DNA of 17,480 nt. Origin: an uncultured Clostridia bacterium (GTDB taxonomy: Bacteria > Bacillota > Clostridia > Oscillospirales > Oscillospiraceae). Positions within the stretch are counted from its first letter, which is position 1, and the number at the start of each line of letters is the position of its first letter. The notes beneath the pieces are model-generated. The model ran no database searches. It was not told where the DNA came from and saw only the letters and a program-made list of their open reading frames with translations. The stretch covers positions 1 through 17,480 of the forward strand of contig CAMGCA010000011.1 in the NCBI GenBank assembly GCA_946011705.1, given 5' to 3'. Both the position numbers and the translations under genes were made by a program. Below are positions 6,971-14,407 of this stretch, one piece after another.

Positions 6971-8308
6971 ATGCCCCCCATGAAAAGGAAAGTTAAAACC
7001 GCAGCGGTTTTACTTTCAGCCTTAGCGCTGATCCCGTCCCTTACAGTTGGACTTCTTTATACGCCTGCCTATGCAGTCAGTATAGACGGCGAACATCTGG
7101 GCGTCGTGTCCGATACAGAGACCGCGCGGCGGGCTGTGGAGTCTGCACAGGCCGAAGTTGAAAATGCCATAGGCTCATCCGCCTCCATCGCGGAAGCTGT
7201 TTCCGTTGGCTGGACAGTGGTCAGCAAAGAGGAGCTTGTCTCGGAGGAGGAACTGGCCGAGCGTTTGCTGGAGCAGGTGGAGGAGATTCAGGAGGGCTAT
7301 GTTCTCTCTGTTGGTGACGCAGATGTAGGATTTGCCCTGGCCAAGGAAACTCTTGAGGCCATACTGGACAAGCTTTCTTCTCCTTATCAAAATGAAAACA
7401 CAAAGGAAATACACTTTGAGCCGGAGGTTTCTATTCAATACGGACATGTATCCACTGAGGTTACCGATGATCCTGAGCAGATTTATGCTACACTTACCTC
7501 AAATTCCATTGAGGCCGCTTCCTACACAGTGACATCCGGGGATACCTTTTCTGAAATTGCCGCGAGTCTGGATATGCGGCAGCGAGAGCTGTCTGAACTG
7601 AACCCATCTGTTGATCCCAATGTACTGATGATTGGGGATGTGCTGAATATCCGTCAAGCAATCCCTTTTCTCTCTGTTGTGACAGTGGATGAGATCACCT
7701 ATACAGAACCAACCCCTGCCCCGATAGAGTATGTAGAGGACGCCTCGCTCTACAAGGGTGATTCCAAGGTCCTGTCGAAAGGTATGGAAGGAGAAAACTG
7801 GGTTCGCGCCGAGGTGACGTATCAGAACGGAACAGAGACCGCTCGGACGATCCTGGAGTCAAAAGTTCAGAAGGAGCCGGAGAAAAAGGTAGTTGCTACC
7901 GGGACGAAAGAACGTCCTGCCACATCATCCAAAGGCACCTACATCTGGCCGGTGAACGGCACCGTTACATCGTCTCCAGGCTCTCGGTCTTTATTCGGAA
8001 GCAAGGAATACCATGCTGGACTGGACATTGCTGTTCCCTACGGGACAAAAGTCAAAGCCGCTGATGGCGGAACGGTCAGCTTCGCCGGCTGGAAAGGTGA
8101 CTACGGCAACCTGGTCATTATTACTCATGACGATGGAACACAGACCTATTACGCACACAACTCTACTCTGCTGGTTTCCAAGGGTGACTCCGTTTACCAA
8201 GGACAAGCTATAGCCAAAGCGGGGTCCACTGGGCGGTCCACCGGAAGCCACTGCCATTTCGAGGTCCGTGTAAATGGGAAAGTACAAAATCCCTACAACT
8301 ATCTCTGA
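6971..8308 (+). CDS. Secreted LysM-G5-M23 peptidoglycan endopeptidase
   Basis: A 445-aa protein with an N-terminal signal or anchor segment (about 8-35, with AYA near the end). The region 36-180 holds two related repeats (starting VSIDGEHLGVV and VLSVGDADVGF). A LysM domain follows at about 184-228 (YTVTSGDTFSEIA), then a G5-like domain at about 232-312 and a C-terminal M23 peptidase at about 326-445. Zinc and catalytic residues are visible: H348-xxx-D352 (HAGLD), H396 (YYAHN) and H427-C-H429. M23 enzymes cleave peptide cross-bridges in peptidoglycan, and LysM and G5 give wall binding. The start at 6971 is chosen from GGAAGGAGGA about 12 nt upstream; ATG 6980 is a possible alternative but more distant. 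A perfect WalR-like box lies just upstream. The gene diverges from the foldase unit and has a hairpin at its stop codon. Confidence 0.9.
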   Translation: MPPMKRKVKTAAVLLSALALIPSLTVGLLYTPAYAVSIDGEHLGVVSDTETARRAVESAQAEVENAIGSSASIAEAVSVGWTVVSKEELVSEEELAERLLEQVEEIQEGYVLSVGDADVGFALAKETLEAILDKLSSPYQNENTKEIHFEPEVSIQYGHVSTEVTDDPEQIYATLTSNSIEAASYTVTSGDTFSEIAASLDMRQRELSELNPSVDPNVLMIGDVLNIRQAIPFLSVVTVDEITYTEPTPAPIEYVEDASLYKGDSKVLSKGMEGENWVRAEVTYQNGTETARTILESKVQKEPEKKVVATGTKERPATSSKGTYIWPVNGTVTSSPGSRSLFGSKEYHAGLDIAVPYGTKVKAADGGTVSFAGWKGDYGNLVIITHDDGTQTYYAHNSTLLVSKGDSVYQGQAIAKAGSTGRSTGSHCHFEVRVNGKVQNPYNYL

Positions 8309-8341
8309 ACGATCCATCTTGAAATGGATGCAGATCGTTTT
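8308..8341 (+). terminator. Weak hairpin terminator after the M23 gene
   Basis: AACGATC at 8308-8314 pairs with GATCGTT at 8333-8339, with a nested ATCCAT/ATGGAT alternative pairing, followed by TTTT (8338-8341). It overlaps the last base of the stop codon. The stem is bulged and the T-run short, so efficiency is uncertain. Confidence 0.4.
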
Positions 8342-8448
8342 GCGGTCTGGATTTGGTAATTCGGTTTTCTCGATCATAACAGCCTTGCGGGCAATGAAAT
8401 CGACAGACTGATCCTATACGATGTCTGGTGCAGTATCTCGCTGTCTGA

Positions 8449-8476
8449 TTGACATTACCTACCAAGGTGATATGAT
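8449..8476 (+). promoter_or_regulatory. Sigma-A-type promoter for the MoxR-VWA pair
   Basis: TTGACA (8449-8454, perfect -35) and TATGAT (8471-8476, one mismatch to TATAAT) are separated by 16 nt. They lie 35 nt before the ATG at 8512 and give a short leader containing AAGGAGGT. The remainder of the 203-nt gap between the M23 gene and this gene shows only the terminator hairpin. Confidence 0.75.
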
Positions 8477-8511
8477 ATAAAGTACAGGCGGTGTCTGAAG
8501 GAGGTATCCAC

Positions 8512-9423
8512 ATGTTGGACTTTTTGAAAAACGAGGGTGTCAGCCCAAAAATCATCTCCGAAATTGAGGCTTTTCGGGCAAAGTATCCCACGGTAGGAAA
8601 CCTTTCCAAGCGTGTTCCGGTACCAAGATATCTCTACTACGGCAAGGATGTGTGGGAGGAGGCCATTACCGCTCTGCTGTGCGGCGAAAACCTGCTGTTG
8701 GTGGGTCCCAAAGCCACCGGCAAGAACGTGTTGGCGGAGAATCTGTCTGCTGTATTTGACCGCCCCAGTTGGGACGTGTCCTTTTACATTAACACTGACG
8801 CCGCTACCCTCCTGGGCACGGACACCTTCCACGACGGCGAAGTGACGCTGCGGAAGGGTCCCATCTACCAATGCGCGGAGTTTGGCGGCTTTGGCATCTT
8901 GGATGAGATCAACATGGCAAAAAACGAATCCTTGGCGGTGCTCCATGCCACACTGGACTTCCGTCGGGCCATCGACATGCCCGGATATGACCGCATCAGT
9001 CTCCACGACGCCACCAGATTCATCGCCACAATGAACTACGGCTACGCCGGCACGCGGGAGTTAAACGAAGCACTGGCCTCCCGGTTCGTGGTCATCGACA
9101 TGCCAGCCATCACCGCCGAGGGGCTGGTGAAGCTGCTGCGCCGGGAGTTCACAGACCTGAAACCCGAATGGGCCGAACAATTGGCAGGCTTGTTCCAGGA
9201 TATTCAGCGTAAATGCGATGGCGGCGAACTTTCCACAAAGTCCTTGGATCTCCGTGGCCTGTTGGCCGCCGTGCGGCTAATGCGTGCTGGTCTGGAGGGC
9301 AACCGGGCGTTGGAGATGGGCATGGTCAACAAATCCTTTGACGGCTTTGAGCGCCAGTTGGTCAATGATGTCATCCAAGCGCGTTTCCCTGAGCAAATCA
9401 CCTATGAGGATGTGTTCAACTGA
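8512..9423 (+). CDS. MoxR/CbbQ-NorQ-like AAA+ ATPase
   Basis: A 303-aa AAA_5-type ATPase. Walker A is at residues 65-72 (GPKATGKN), Walker B at 126-132 (FGILDE), sensor-1 Asn at 175 (FIATMN), and a candidate Arg finger at 191 (ASRF). The usual Ser/Thr after the Walker A lysine is Asn. MoxR-type ATPases (RavA, NorQ, CbbQ) act with VWA proteins as chaperones that activate or metallate enzymes, and a VWA gene follows directly. The start at 8512 is set by AAGGAGGT 6 nt upstream; an in-frame GTG at 8491 precedes that site and is rejected. The stop codon overlaps the next start (TGATG). Substrate unknown. ATP use is expected from the family, but the Walker A Asn should be considered. Confidence 0.85.
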   Translation: MLDFLKNEGVSPKIISEIEAFRAKYPTVGNLSKRVPVPRYLYYGKDVWEEAITALLCGENLLLVGPKATGKNVLAENLSAVFDRPSWDVSFYINTDAATLLGTDTFHDGEVTLRKGPIYQCAEFGGFGILDEINMAKNESLAVLHATLDFRRAIDMPGYDRISLHDATRFIATMNYGYAGTRELNEALASRFVVIDMPAITAEGLVKLLRREFTDLKPEWAEQLAGLFQDIQRKCDGGELSTKSLDLRGLLAAVRLMRAGLEGNRALEMGMVNKSFDGFERQLVNDVIQARFPEQITYEDVFN

Positions 9424-11138
9424 TGGACATTCTGGACAGTGAGAAACGCCGCGCCCGGAATATCATCTGGAATGCCGCCAGAGATTACAGCTTTGAGCCG
9501 GAATTCAAGGTGTATGATGAGGATGGCCGAGCAGACCTTTACTGGAACAGCATCATCGGCGCGGCCCGCAAAAACTACGGAGCAGATACAATTGATGCGT
9601 TGTTTTCCGCCCTGCATAATACAGATCAGGAGGAGTTATATGAGCAGCTGGTGTGGCTGGGCTTGGAAAACGCCGTCTACCAACGGGAGGCTCTCCACCG
9701 TCCGGCACTGCCTGCGCTGCGGCGGAGCTATGCAAAACGTGTCCTGTCCCACATCGGTCCGGTTCCCTCGGAGGAACTCCCCGTTCTTCTGGAGGAGGCT
9801 CATTTTCGCCGGGTGCTGGGCGAGACACCATATTTAATGCCTCGTGAGCGGGCCATGCTGGACGCATTGGAGTTTTCCGGCGATTTGGAGGGTGCCGAGC
9901 TCGCCCGCGAATTGCTGGATTTTCTCAGAACATTCTGCCATTTTGCCCCTGGAAATCATGAAAGCACGAAGGAGTCCGAGAAGAAGCCTCCCATATTACG
10001 AAAGTTTTTTCGAAAGATTTCCGGAAAGCCGTCTTCGGTCCACAGCTTTTGGCATGGATACAGTGAACATTCCGCCATCGGCCAAGGCGGCAGTGACACA
10101 GAACCGCTTCAGCGGCGTTTGAGCGATAAAAGTCTTGCGCAGTCAGAGGTAGCCATTCGGAAATTCATCCAGGACTATTTTGGGCAGCCACTGTATGATC
10201 CGGGCAAGACGGCGGAGTTGGAGCATGAGCTTTGCGTCGATGCCCATCGGCTCTGTCATCTGTACTTCGCCAAAGGGGATGATACCTGGGATAAAAATAT
10301 TCGGGGCTTTGCCGGCGCACGGCGCAAGGAAGCGCTGAAGTTGATGAAGCTCAACAGAGCTGTCTACGATGAGGATGCCGTCAGACACCGGGCCAGCATC
10401 GTCCGTCTTACTGCCCGAATTAAACACGCCATGATGGCCTATTTACAGCCAACTGTCCTCCGTTCCTCCTCCGGCTCTTTGGATAGCAGCCGGATATGGC
10501 GGGCCGTATATCTGGATGATGAAAAAGTCTTTACGAAAATTCAGCAATCCGACCCAGGTAATCTCTCTGTGGACATTCTGCTGGATGCCTCAACCTCTCA
10601 GCAAGGGCGTCAGGCAACGGTGGCAGCCCAGGGATATATGATTGCCGAGGCGCTGACTCGCTGTCAAATCCCTGTCCGGGTTTCCTCTTTCTGTTCTATC
10701 AGCGGCTATACTGTCGTCACCAGGTACCGAGACTATCAGGAAACCGACCGGAATGATAGAATCTTCAATTACTTTACCGCAGGCTGTAATCGGGACGGCC
10801 TGGCTATTCGTGCGCTGAAAAAAGGGCTGGAAGACTCCCCATGTGAACATAAGCTGGTGATCCTTCTCTCGGATGTCAAACCAGACGACGTCATCAAAAT
10901 GTATCAAAACGGCAACTATGTGGATTATGCTGAGGCCAACGGGATTCAAAATACGGCTATTGAAGTGCGTTCCCTCCTGAAACTGGATATCTCCGTCATC
11001 TGCGTGTTTACCGGGAACGACAAGGACGTCCCTGCTGCCCACACCATCTACGGGCGGAATTTTGCCCGTATCCGGTCTTTGGATCAGTTTGCCGATACAG
11101 TGGGAACCCTCATTCAAAACCAAATTAGAAGTTTTTAA
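9423..11138 (+). CDS. VWA-domain protein (NorD/CoxE/ViaA-like partner of the MoxR ATPase)
   Basis: A 571-aa soluble protein. Its N-terminal about 340 residues are mostly helical with no recognised domain. The C-terminal VWA domain (about 380-565) has a MIDAS: D388-A-S390-T-S392, the NRDG loop at 456-459, and D484 in LLSDVKPDD. This matches NorD- or ViaA-type partners of MoxR ATPases, in which the VWA domain binds the client protein through a metal ion. A basic stretch near 187-202 (KKPPILRKFFRKISGK) separates two parts of the N-terminal region. The ATG overlaps the stop of the ATPase gene by one base, so translation is coupled. No nitric-oxide reductase, rubisco or cobaltochelatase gene is nearby, so the client is unknown. 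It is followed by a strong hairpin. Confidence 0.8.
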   Translation: MDILDSEKRRARNIIWNAARDYSFEPEFKVYDEDGRADLYWNSIIGAARKNYGADTIDALFSALHNTDQEELYEQLVWLGLENAVYQREALHRPALPALRRSYAKRVLSHIGPVPSEELPVLLEEAHFRRVLGETPYLMPRERAMLDALEFSGDLEGAELARELLDFLRTFCHFAPGNHESTKESEKKPPILRKFFRKISGKPSSVHSFWHGYSEHSAIGQGGSDTEPLQRRLSDKSLAQSEVAIRKFIQDYFGQPLYDPGKTAELEHELCVDAHRLCHLYFAKGDDTWDKNIRGFAGARRKEALKLMKLNRAVYDEDAVRHRASIVRLTARIKHAMMAYLQPTVLRSSSGSLDSSRIWRAVYLDDEKVFTKIQQSDPGNLSVDILLDASTSQQGRQATVAAQGYMIAEALTRCQIPVRVSSFCSISGYTVVTRYRDYQETDRNDRIFNYFTAGCNRDGLAIRALKKGLEDSPCEHKLVILLSDVKPDDVIKMYQNGNYVDYAEANGIQNTAIEVRSLLKLDISVICVFTGNDKDVPAAHTIYGRNFARIRSLDQFADTVGTLIQNQIRSF

Positions 11139-11183
11139 GGATTCAAGCTATCGGAACGGCTCCTATCTGCGAGCTGAAGGCGA

Positions 11184-11228
11184 AAGCACAGCGGAAATTC
11201 AAACCTGCTTTGAATCTCCGCTGTGCTT
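11184..11228. terminator. Long hairpin between convergent genes, probable bidirectional terminator
   Basis: AAGCACAGCGG (11184-11194) pairs perfectly with CCGCTGTGCTT (11218-11228). The stem continues through ATTCAAA/TTTGAAT past one mismatch to a CCTGC loop. It lies between the plus-strand VWA gene (ends 11138) and the minus-strand ArsR gene (ends 11265). T-runs on both sides are weak. Confidence 0.65.
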
Positions 11229-11264
11229 ATATATGTGGTGAAAACGCTCGTTTGGTTATAAAAT

Positions 11265-11594
11265 TCAGGATCTTTTCTCTGCATTTTCTGCAAGATATTC
11301 CAGCCCTGTTTCCATGATCGCCCTTATGCTTTGGTTCGCTGCGGAGTAAAACATTTGTTTTCCATTCCTGCGCTGCACTACCATTTTATGTGCCTTCAGA
11401 ATGTTTAATTGGTGGGAAACTGCGGATTGTGTCATCTGTAGATGGCTCGCCAGCTCAGTCACACAGATTTCCCGCTCTAAGAGGACGGAAATTAGCCGGG
11501 TTCGGGTGGGATCTCCCAGCACCCGGAAAAAATCCGCCAAAGCGGGAGAGAGCTGTAAATCGTATAGGCTGTTCTCTCTATCGTGATCGTTCAT
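11265..11594 (-). CDS. ArsR/SmtB-family metal-responsive repressor (downstream copy)
   Basis: A 109-aa winged-helix repressor with FRVLGDPTRTRLISVLL (about 23-39) and the recognition helix QMTQSAVSHQLNILK (about 53-67). The ArsR family represses metal-resistance genes until metal binds. The helix-3 motif is EICVTEL, with only one Cys of the usual CVC pair. The last helix (ANQSIRAIMETGLEYLAE) lacks the Asp/His ligands of SmtB/CzrA-type zinc sites, so the inducer is unclear. The start at 11594 fits the usual family length but has no clear Shine-Dalgarno. A longer frame from 11681 is rejected because it would run 29 residues into a hairpin region and the end of the ATPase gene. It is third in the HMA-ATPase-ArsR operon. 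Confidence 0.8.
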   Translation of the reverse strand: MNDHDRENSLYDLQLSPALADFFRVLGDPTRTRLISVLLEREICVTELASHLQMTQSAVSHQLNILKAHKMVVQRRNGKQMFYSAANQSIRAIMETGLEYLAENAEKRS

Positions 11595-11607
11595 TTTATT
11601 TATGAGC

Positions 11608-11637
11608 AGGGTGCGGCCAATTACTTGTCCGCACCCT
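11608..11637 (-). repeat. 9-bp inverted repeat between cadA and arsR
   Basis: AGGGTGCGG (11608-11616) pairs perfectly with CCGCACCCT (11629-11637) around a 12-nt loop. It lies after the cadA stop and 13 nt before the arsR start. There is no T-run on the minus strand, so it is more likely an mRNA stability or attenuation element than a strong terminator. Confidence 0.5.
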
Positions 11638-11646
11638 CCATTTCCT

Positions 11647-13530
11647 TTACAGATTATGAACCCGAAGCGCCCGGATGGCATTCAGGACTGCAATTACGGT
11701 AACGCCCACGTCAGCAAAAATTGCAAGCCACATGTTGGCTCTGCCCACTATGCCCAGCGCAAGGCAGATAAACTTGACAACCAGTGCGAGCGTAATGTTC
11801 TGATAGACGATGGAGATGCACTTTCGGGATATTTTGATGCCCTTTGCGATCTTCATGGGGTCATCATCCATCAGCACTACGTCTGCGGCCTCAATAGCCG
11901 CGTCGGAACCCATAGCGCCCATGGCGATGCCAATATCCGCCCGGCCCAACACAGGGGCGTCGTTGATGCCGTCGCCCACAAATGCCAGTTTCGCTTTCGG
12001 GGACTTTGCAGCCAGCAGTTTCTCCACTTCGGAAACTTTATCGCCGGGAAGCAGCTCGCTATGAACTTCGTCCACACCCAGATTCGCCGCTACCTGTTCG
12101 GCCACTCGTTTGGCGTCGCCGGTCAACATGACCGTCTTTTCCACGCCTGCCTTCTTCAGAGCGGCGATGGCGGCCTTGGAATTGGGCTTCTCAATATCAG
12201 AAATGAGAATGTGTCCCGCATATTCGCCGTTGATGGCTACATGAATGATAGTGCCAACCGAGTGGCAGTCCGCATACGAGATCCCCAGACGGGTCATTAG
12301 CTTTGCGTTGCCGGCTGCTACCTCAACGCCATCCACCTTGGCGATCAGTCCGTGGCCGCTAATTTCTTCAATGTCTGTTACACGGCTGCGATCAATCTCT
12401 TTTCCATAAGCTTTCTGCAAGCTCTTGCTGATAGGATGGGAGGAGGAGCACTCCGCCAGGGCAGCGTATTCCAACAGCTTCTGTTCTTCCATCGTGTTGT
12501 GATGGATACCGTTGACTTCAAATACGCCCTGGGTCAAGGTGCCGGTCTTATCGAATACCACCACTTTGGTCTGGGAGAGTGTTTCCATATAGTTGGAGCC
12601 TTTGATCAGGACACCCTCCTTGCTGGCACCGCCGATACCCGCGAAAAAGCTCAGCGGTACGCTGACCACCAACGCACAGGGACAGCTGATCACCAGGAAG
12701 GTCAGGGCGTTGTAGATCCAGATGGCCCAGTTGGCGGGGTTCCCCATGAGAAGATTTCCGATGGGAGGCAGCACCGCCAGCAGAAGTGCGGCTATACAGA
12801 TCACAGGCGTGTAGATCTTGGCAAACTTGGAAATGAAGTTCTCCGACTTGGATTTCCGGGAGCTGGACTCCTCCACGAGTTCCAGGATCTTAGAAACCGT
12901 GGACTCTCCGAATTCCTTTGTGGTCTGGATTCTCAGTACGCCGGTCATATTGATACAGCCACTGATCACCTCGTCACCGGCCTTCACTTCACGGGGCAGG
13001 CTTTCTCCGGTCAGCGCACTGGTATTCAGGGCAGAGTTACCTTCCGTGACGGTGCCGTCGATGGGGACCTTTTCACCGGGCTGCACCACGATCACACTGC
13101 CGATCGCCACCTCATCGGGATCGACCTTTTCCAATTGGCCGTTCCGCTCGATATTGGCGTAATCCGGACGGATGTCCATCAGCGCGGTGATATTCCTGCG
13201 GCTCTTTCCTACGGCGTAGCTTTGGAACAACTCACCGACCTGATAGAACAGCATTACGGCAATGGCCTCGTTGTAATCGCCGCTTCTTTCGTAGGTAGAC
13301 AATGCAATGGCTCCAATCGTGGCCACGGCCATCAGAAAATTCTCGTCAAAGACCTGGCCGTTCAGGATGCCCTTTCCTGCCTTTCTCAGAATATCATAAC
13401 CAATAATCAGATAGGCGGCCAGATAGAGCGCCATTTTGAGTTCGCTGGGAAGTGTAATGAAATTCAAACCGACCAGCAGCGCGGCGGTAATCAAAATTCG
13501 TACCAGCATCACAGTTTGCTTTTTGCTCAT
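11647..13530 (-). CDS. cadA: P1B-type heavy-metal (Zn/Cd/Pb) efflux ATPase without N-terminal HMA domain
   Basis: A 627-aa ATPase with all P1B landmarks: TGES actuator loop (174-177), CPC metal site in the membrane (283-285), phosphorylation site DKTGT at D327, SSSHP nucleotide-binding motif (H365), GDGIND hinge, and a final helix pair with K..., then DVG. The CPC plus DxG pattern points to the Zn2+/Cd2+/Pb2+ subgroup rather than copper. It exports toxic divalent metal from the cytoplasm. The protein starts only about 10 residues before the first membrane segment, so the usual N-terminal HMA domain is absent; a stand-alone HMA protein is encoded just upstream. ATG at 13530 with AGGGAGGG about 6 nt upstream. 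The metal is inferred from motifs; cadA/zntA naming is by family. Confidence 0.9.
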   Translation of the reverse strand: MSKKQTVMLVRILITAALLVGLNFITLPSELKMALYLAAYLIIGYDILRKAGKGILNGQVFDENFLMAVATIGAIALSTYERSGDYNEAIAVMLFYQVGELFQSYAVGKSRRNITALMDIRPDYANIERNGQLEKVDPDEVAIGSVIVVQPGEKVPIDGTVTEGNSALNTSALTGESLPREVKAGDEVISGCINMTGVLRIQTTKEFGESTVSKILELVEESSSRKSKSENFISKFAKIYTPVICIAALLLAVLPPIGNLLMGNPANWAIWIYNALTFLVISCPCALVVSVPLSFFAGIGGASKEGVLIKGSNYMETLSQTKVVVFDKTGTLTQGVFEVNGIHHNTMEEQKLLEYAALAECSSSHPISKSLQKAYGKEIDRSRVTDIEEISGHGLIAKVDGVEVAAGNAKLMTRLGISYADCHSVGTIIHVAINGEYAGHILISDIEKPNSKAAIAALKKAGVEKTVMLTGDAKRVAEQVAANLGVDEVHSELLPGDKVSEVEKLLAAKSPKAKLAFVGDGINDAPVLGRADIGIAMGAMGSDAAIEAADVVLMDDDPMKIAKGIKISRKCISIVYQNITLALVVKFICLALGIVGRANMWLAIFADVGVTVIAVLNAIRALRVHNL

Positions 13531-13548
13531 GAAATACCCTCCCTTAGA

Positions 13549-13572
13549 TTTAAGAATTGCTCAATTATTTAA
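13549..13572. promoter_or_regulatory. AT-rich dyad before cadA, possible ArsR operator
   Basis: TTTAAGAATTG, CT, CAATTATTTAA is an 11-2-11 dyad with 9 of 11 positions symmetric, 18 bp upstream of the ATPase start. Size and AT-richness suit an ArsR-family operator. A -10-like TATAAAAT lies on the minus strand immediately upstream, but no matching -35 was found. Confidence 0.35.
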
Positions 13573-13588
13573 TTTTATACCTGGAAAG

Positions 13589-13621
13589 TGCGCCCCTTTC
13601 GCCTGTCGCGTCCGGGGCGCA
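13589..13621 (-). repeat. GC-rich hairpin between the HMA gene and cadA
   Basis: TGCGCCCC (13589-13596) pairs perfectly with GGGGCGCA (13614-13621) around a 17-nt loop, 10 nt after the HMA stop codon. The downstream minus-strand sequence begins CTTTCCAGG, not a T-run. It could be a partial terminator or processing site that makes the HMA message more abundant than the ATPase message. Confidence 0.5.
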
Positions 13622-13631
13622 ATGAGAGGGA

Positions 13632-13850
13632 TCAAAGCTCAATCTCACAGTCAGGCTCTACCTTTTTGCAGGCTTTCAGGACCGCCTGCATGACATCCTT
13701 CGGCTCCTGGCCCTCCTGAAACTCCACGATCATCTTCTGGGTCATGAAGTTGACGGTAGCTGCGGCGACACCAGGGGTCTTTCTGGCGGCATCTTCCATC
13801 AGGTTGGCGCAGTTGGCGCAGTCGACTTCGATCTTATAGGTCTTCTTCAT
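13632..13850 (-). CDS. Stand-alone HMA-domain metallochaperone
   Basis: A 72-aa protein that is one HMA domain with the metal-binding loop D10-C11-A-N-C14 and the usual beta-alpha-beta pattern (KTYKIEVD, then GVAAATVNFMTQKMIVEF). An acidic residue directly before CxxC is typical of Zn/Cd/Pb-ATPase metal-binding domains rather than copper chaperones. Extra cysteines lie at 61 and 68. It probably delivers or senses metal for the ATPase encoded next, replacing that protein's missing N-terminal domain. The start at 13850 is set by GAGAGGAG about 8 nt upstream; the open frame extends further 5' but without a usable site. First gene of the minus-strand metal operon, divergent from an ArsR gene. Confidence 0.88.
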   Translation of the reverse strand: MKKTYKIEVDCANCANLMEDAARKTPGVAAATVNFMTQKMIVEFQEGQEPKDVMQAVLKACKKVEPDCEIEL

Positions 13851-13880
13851 AGGGATAGCTCCTCTCAAAATATTACATTT

Positions 13881-13902
13881 ATCAATCAAGCACTTGTTTA
13901 AT
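13881..13902. promoter_or_regulatory. Dyad operator candidate in the divergent ArsR/HMA control region
   Basis: ATCAATCAAG, CA, CTTGTTTAAT forms a 10-2-10 dyad with 8 of 10 positions symmetric. It covers the -35 of the plus-strand arsR promoter and lies 31 bp from the HMA start. A flanking ATTGAT at 13901-13906 repeats the outer half-site. This resembles CadC/ArsR-type operators, so one of the two ArsR proteins may bind here. Confidence 0.45.
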
Positions 13903-13922
13903 TGATTTGATTGCAGTATGAT
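13894..13922 (+). promoter_or_regulatory. Candidate promoter of the divergent arsR gene
   Basis: TTGTTT (13894-13899) and TATGAT (13917-13922) are separated by 17 nt. The -35 is weak and lies within the dyad, consistent with an activated or repressed promoter. The rest of the 167-nt gap to 14017 shows only the ribosome binding site. Confidence 0.45.
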
Positions 13923-14017
13923 AGATTTACAAAGGGAAGTCAATACTCTGCGGCGGCTTCCTTCCAAACGAGAAAAAAGCATTTCCAAAACAGATAATTT
14001 TTGAGGAGGAATCCATA

Positions 14018-14383
14018 ATGCCGGATTTGCAGCTTCCCCATCACCACGGTGAGGGGCAAAATACGAAGTTTCTGAAAGCGCAGTTGTCAAAGCCGGAAAC
14101 ATTCCAGACTGTTGCAGGAACCTTCAAGCTTTTGGACGATTCCAGCCGACTGCGGATCTTCTGGCTGCTATGCCACTGTGAGGAGTGCGTGATCAATATC
14201 TCCGCTATGGTGGAAATGACCAGCCCCGCCGTGTCCCATCACCTCCGGCAGTTGAAGGACCGTGGCCTGATCGTCAGCCGCAGGGTGGGGAAAGAGGTCT
14301 ATTATAAGGCGGCGGACACTGAGCAGAGCATCCTGCTCCATCAGGTCATTGAGAAGATCATGGAAATATCCTGTCCGGATTAA
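14018..14383 (+). CDS. ArsR-family metal-responsive repressor (divergent copy)
   Basis: A 121-aa winged-helix protein with FKLLDDSSRLRIFWLL (about 36-51) and recognition helix EMTSPAVSHHLRQLK (about 66-80). The hairpin wing is VSRRVGKEVYYKAAD. Possible metal ligands are unusual: HHH at 8-10, a Cys/His cluster C52-H53-C54-EE-C57 in helix 3, H108 and C119. The helix-3 cluster recalls the CVC site of CadC/ArsR. ATG at 14018 with GAGGAGG 8 nt upstream. It is divergent from the HMA-ATPase operon and probably represses it and itself through the shared region. Second ArsR of the cassette; the two are clearly different in sequence, so they are not a recent duplication. Confidence 0.87.
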   Translation: MPDLQLPHHHGEGQNTKFLKAQLSKPETFQTVAGTFKLLDDSSRLRIFWLLCHCEECVINISAMVEMTSPAVSHHLRQLKDRGLIVSRRVGKEVYYKAADTEQSILLHQVIEKIMEISCPD

Positions 14384-14397
14384 TGGAAAGAAAGCTG

Positions 14398-14403
14398 AGG
14401 GAG
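14398..14403 (+). promoter_or_regulatory. Ribosome binding site for a TTG start
   Basis: AGGGAG lies 4 nt before TTG at 14408 and decides the start of the AraC-family gene, because no in-frame ATG occurs before residue 94. Confidence 0.6.
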
Positions 14404-14407
14404 TAAC

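Noticed and set aside
8310..8390. Minus-strand peptide (MIEKTELPNPDRKT region) that vaguely recalls the tail of a site-specific recombinase
   Set aside because: Too short, with a stop just upstream and no second landmark of a recombinase; chance resemblance is likely.
8491..8511. GTG at 8491 as start of the MoxR ATPase
   Set aside because: The strong AAGGAGGT lies downstream of it and serves the ATG at 8512.
8455..9006. Minus-strand open frame overlapping the MoxR gene
   Set aside because: Antisense to the AAA ATPase, with no supporting motif.
11595..11681. Extended N-terminus of the downstream ArsR starting at 11681
   Set aside because: It would overlap the end of the ATPase gene and run through a hairpin; family proteins normally start near 11594.
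12352..13572. Plus-strand open frame of about 400 codons opposite the P1B ATPase gene
   Set aside because: Shadow of the ATPase reading frame; the real strand has all P-type ATPase motifs.
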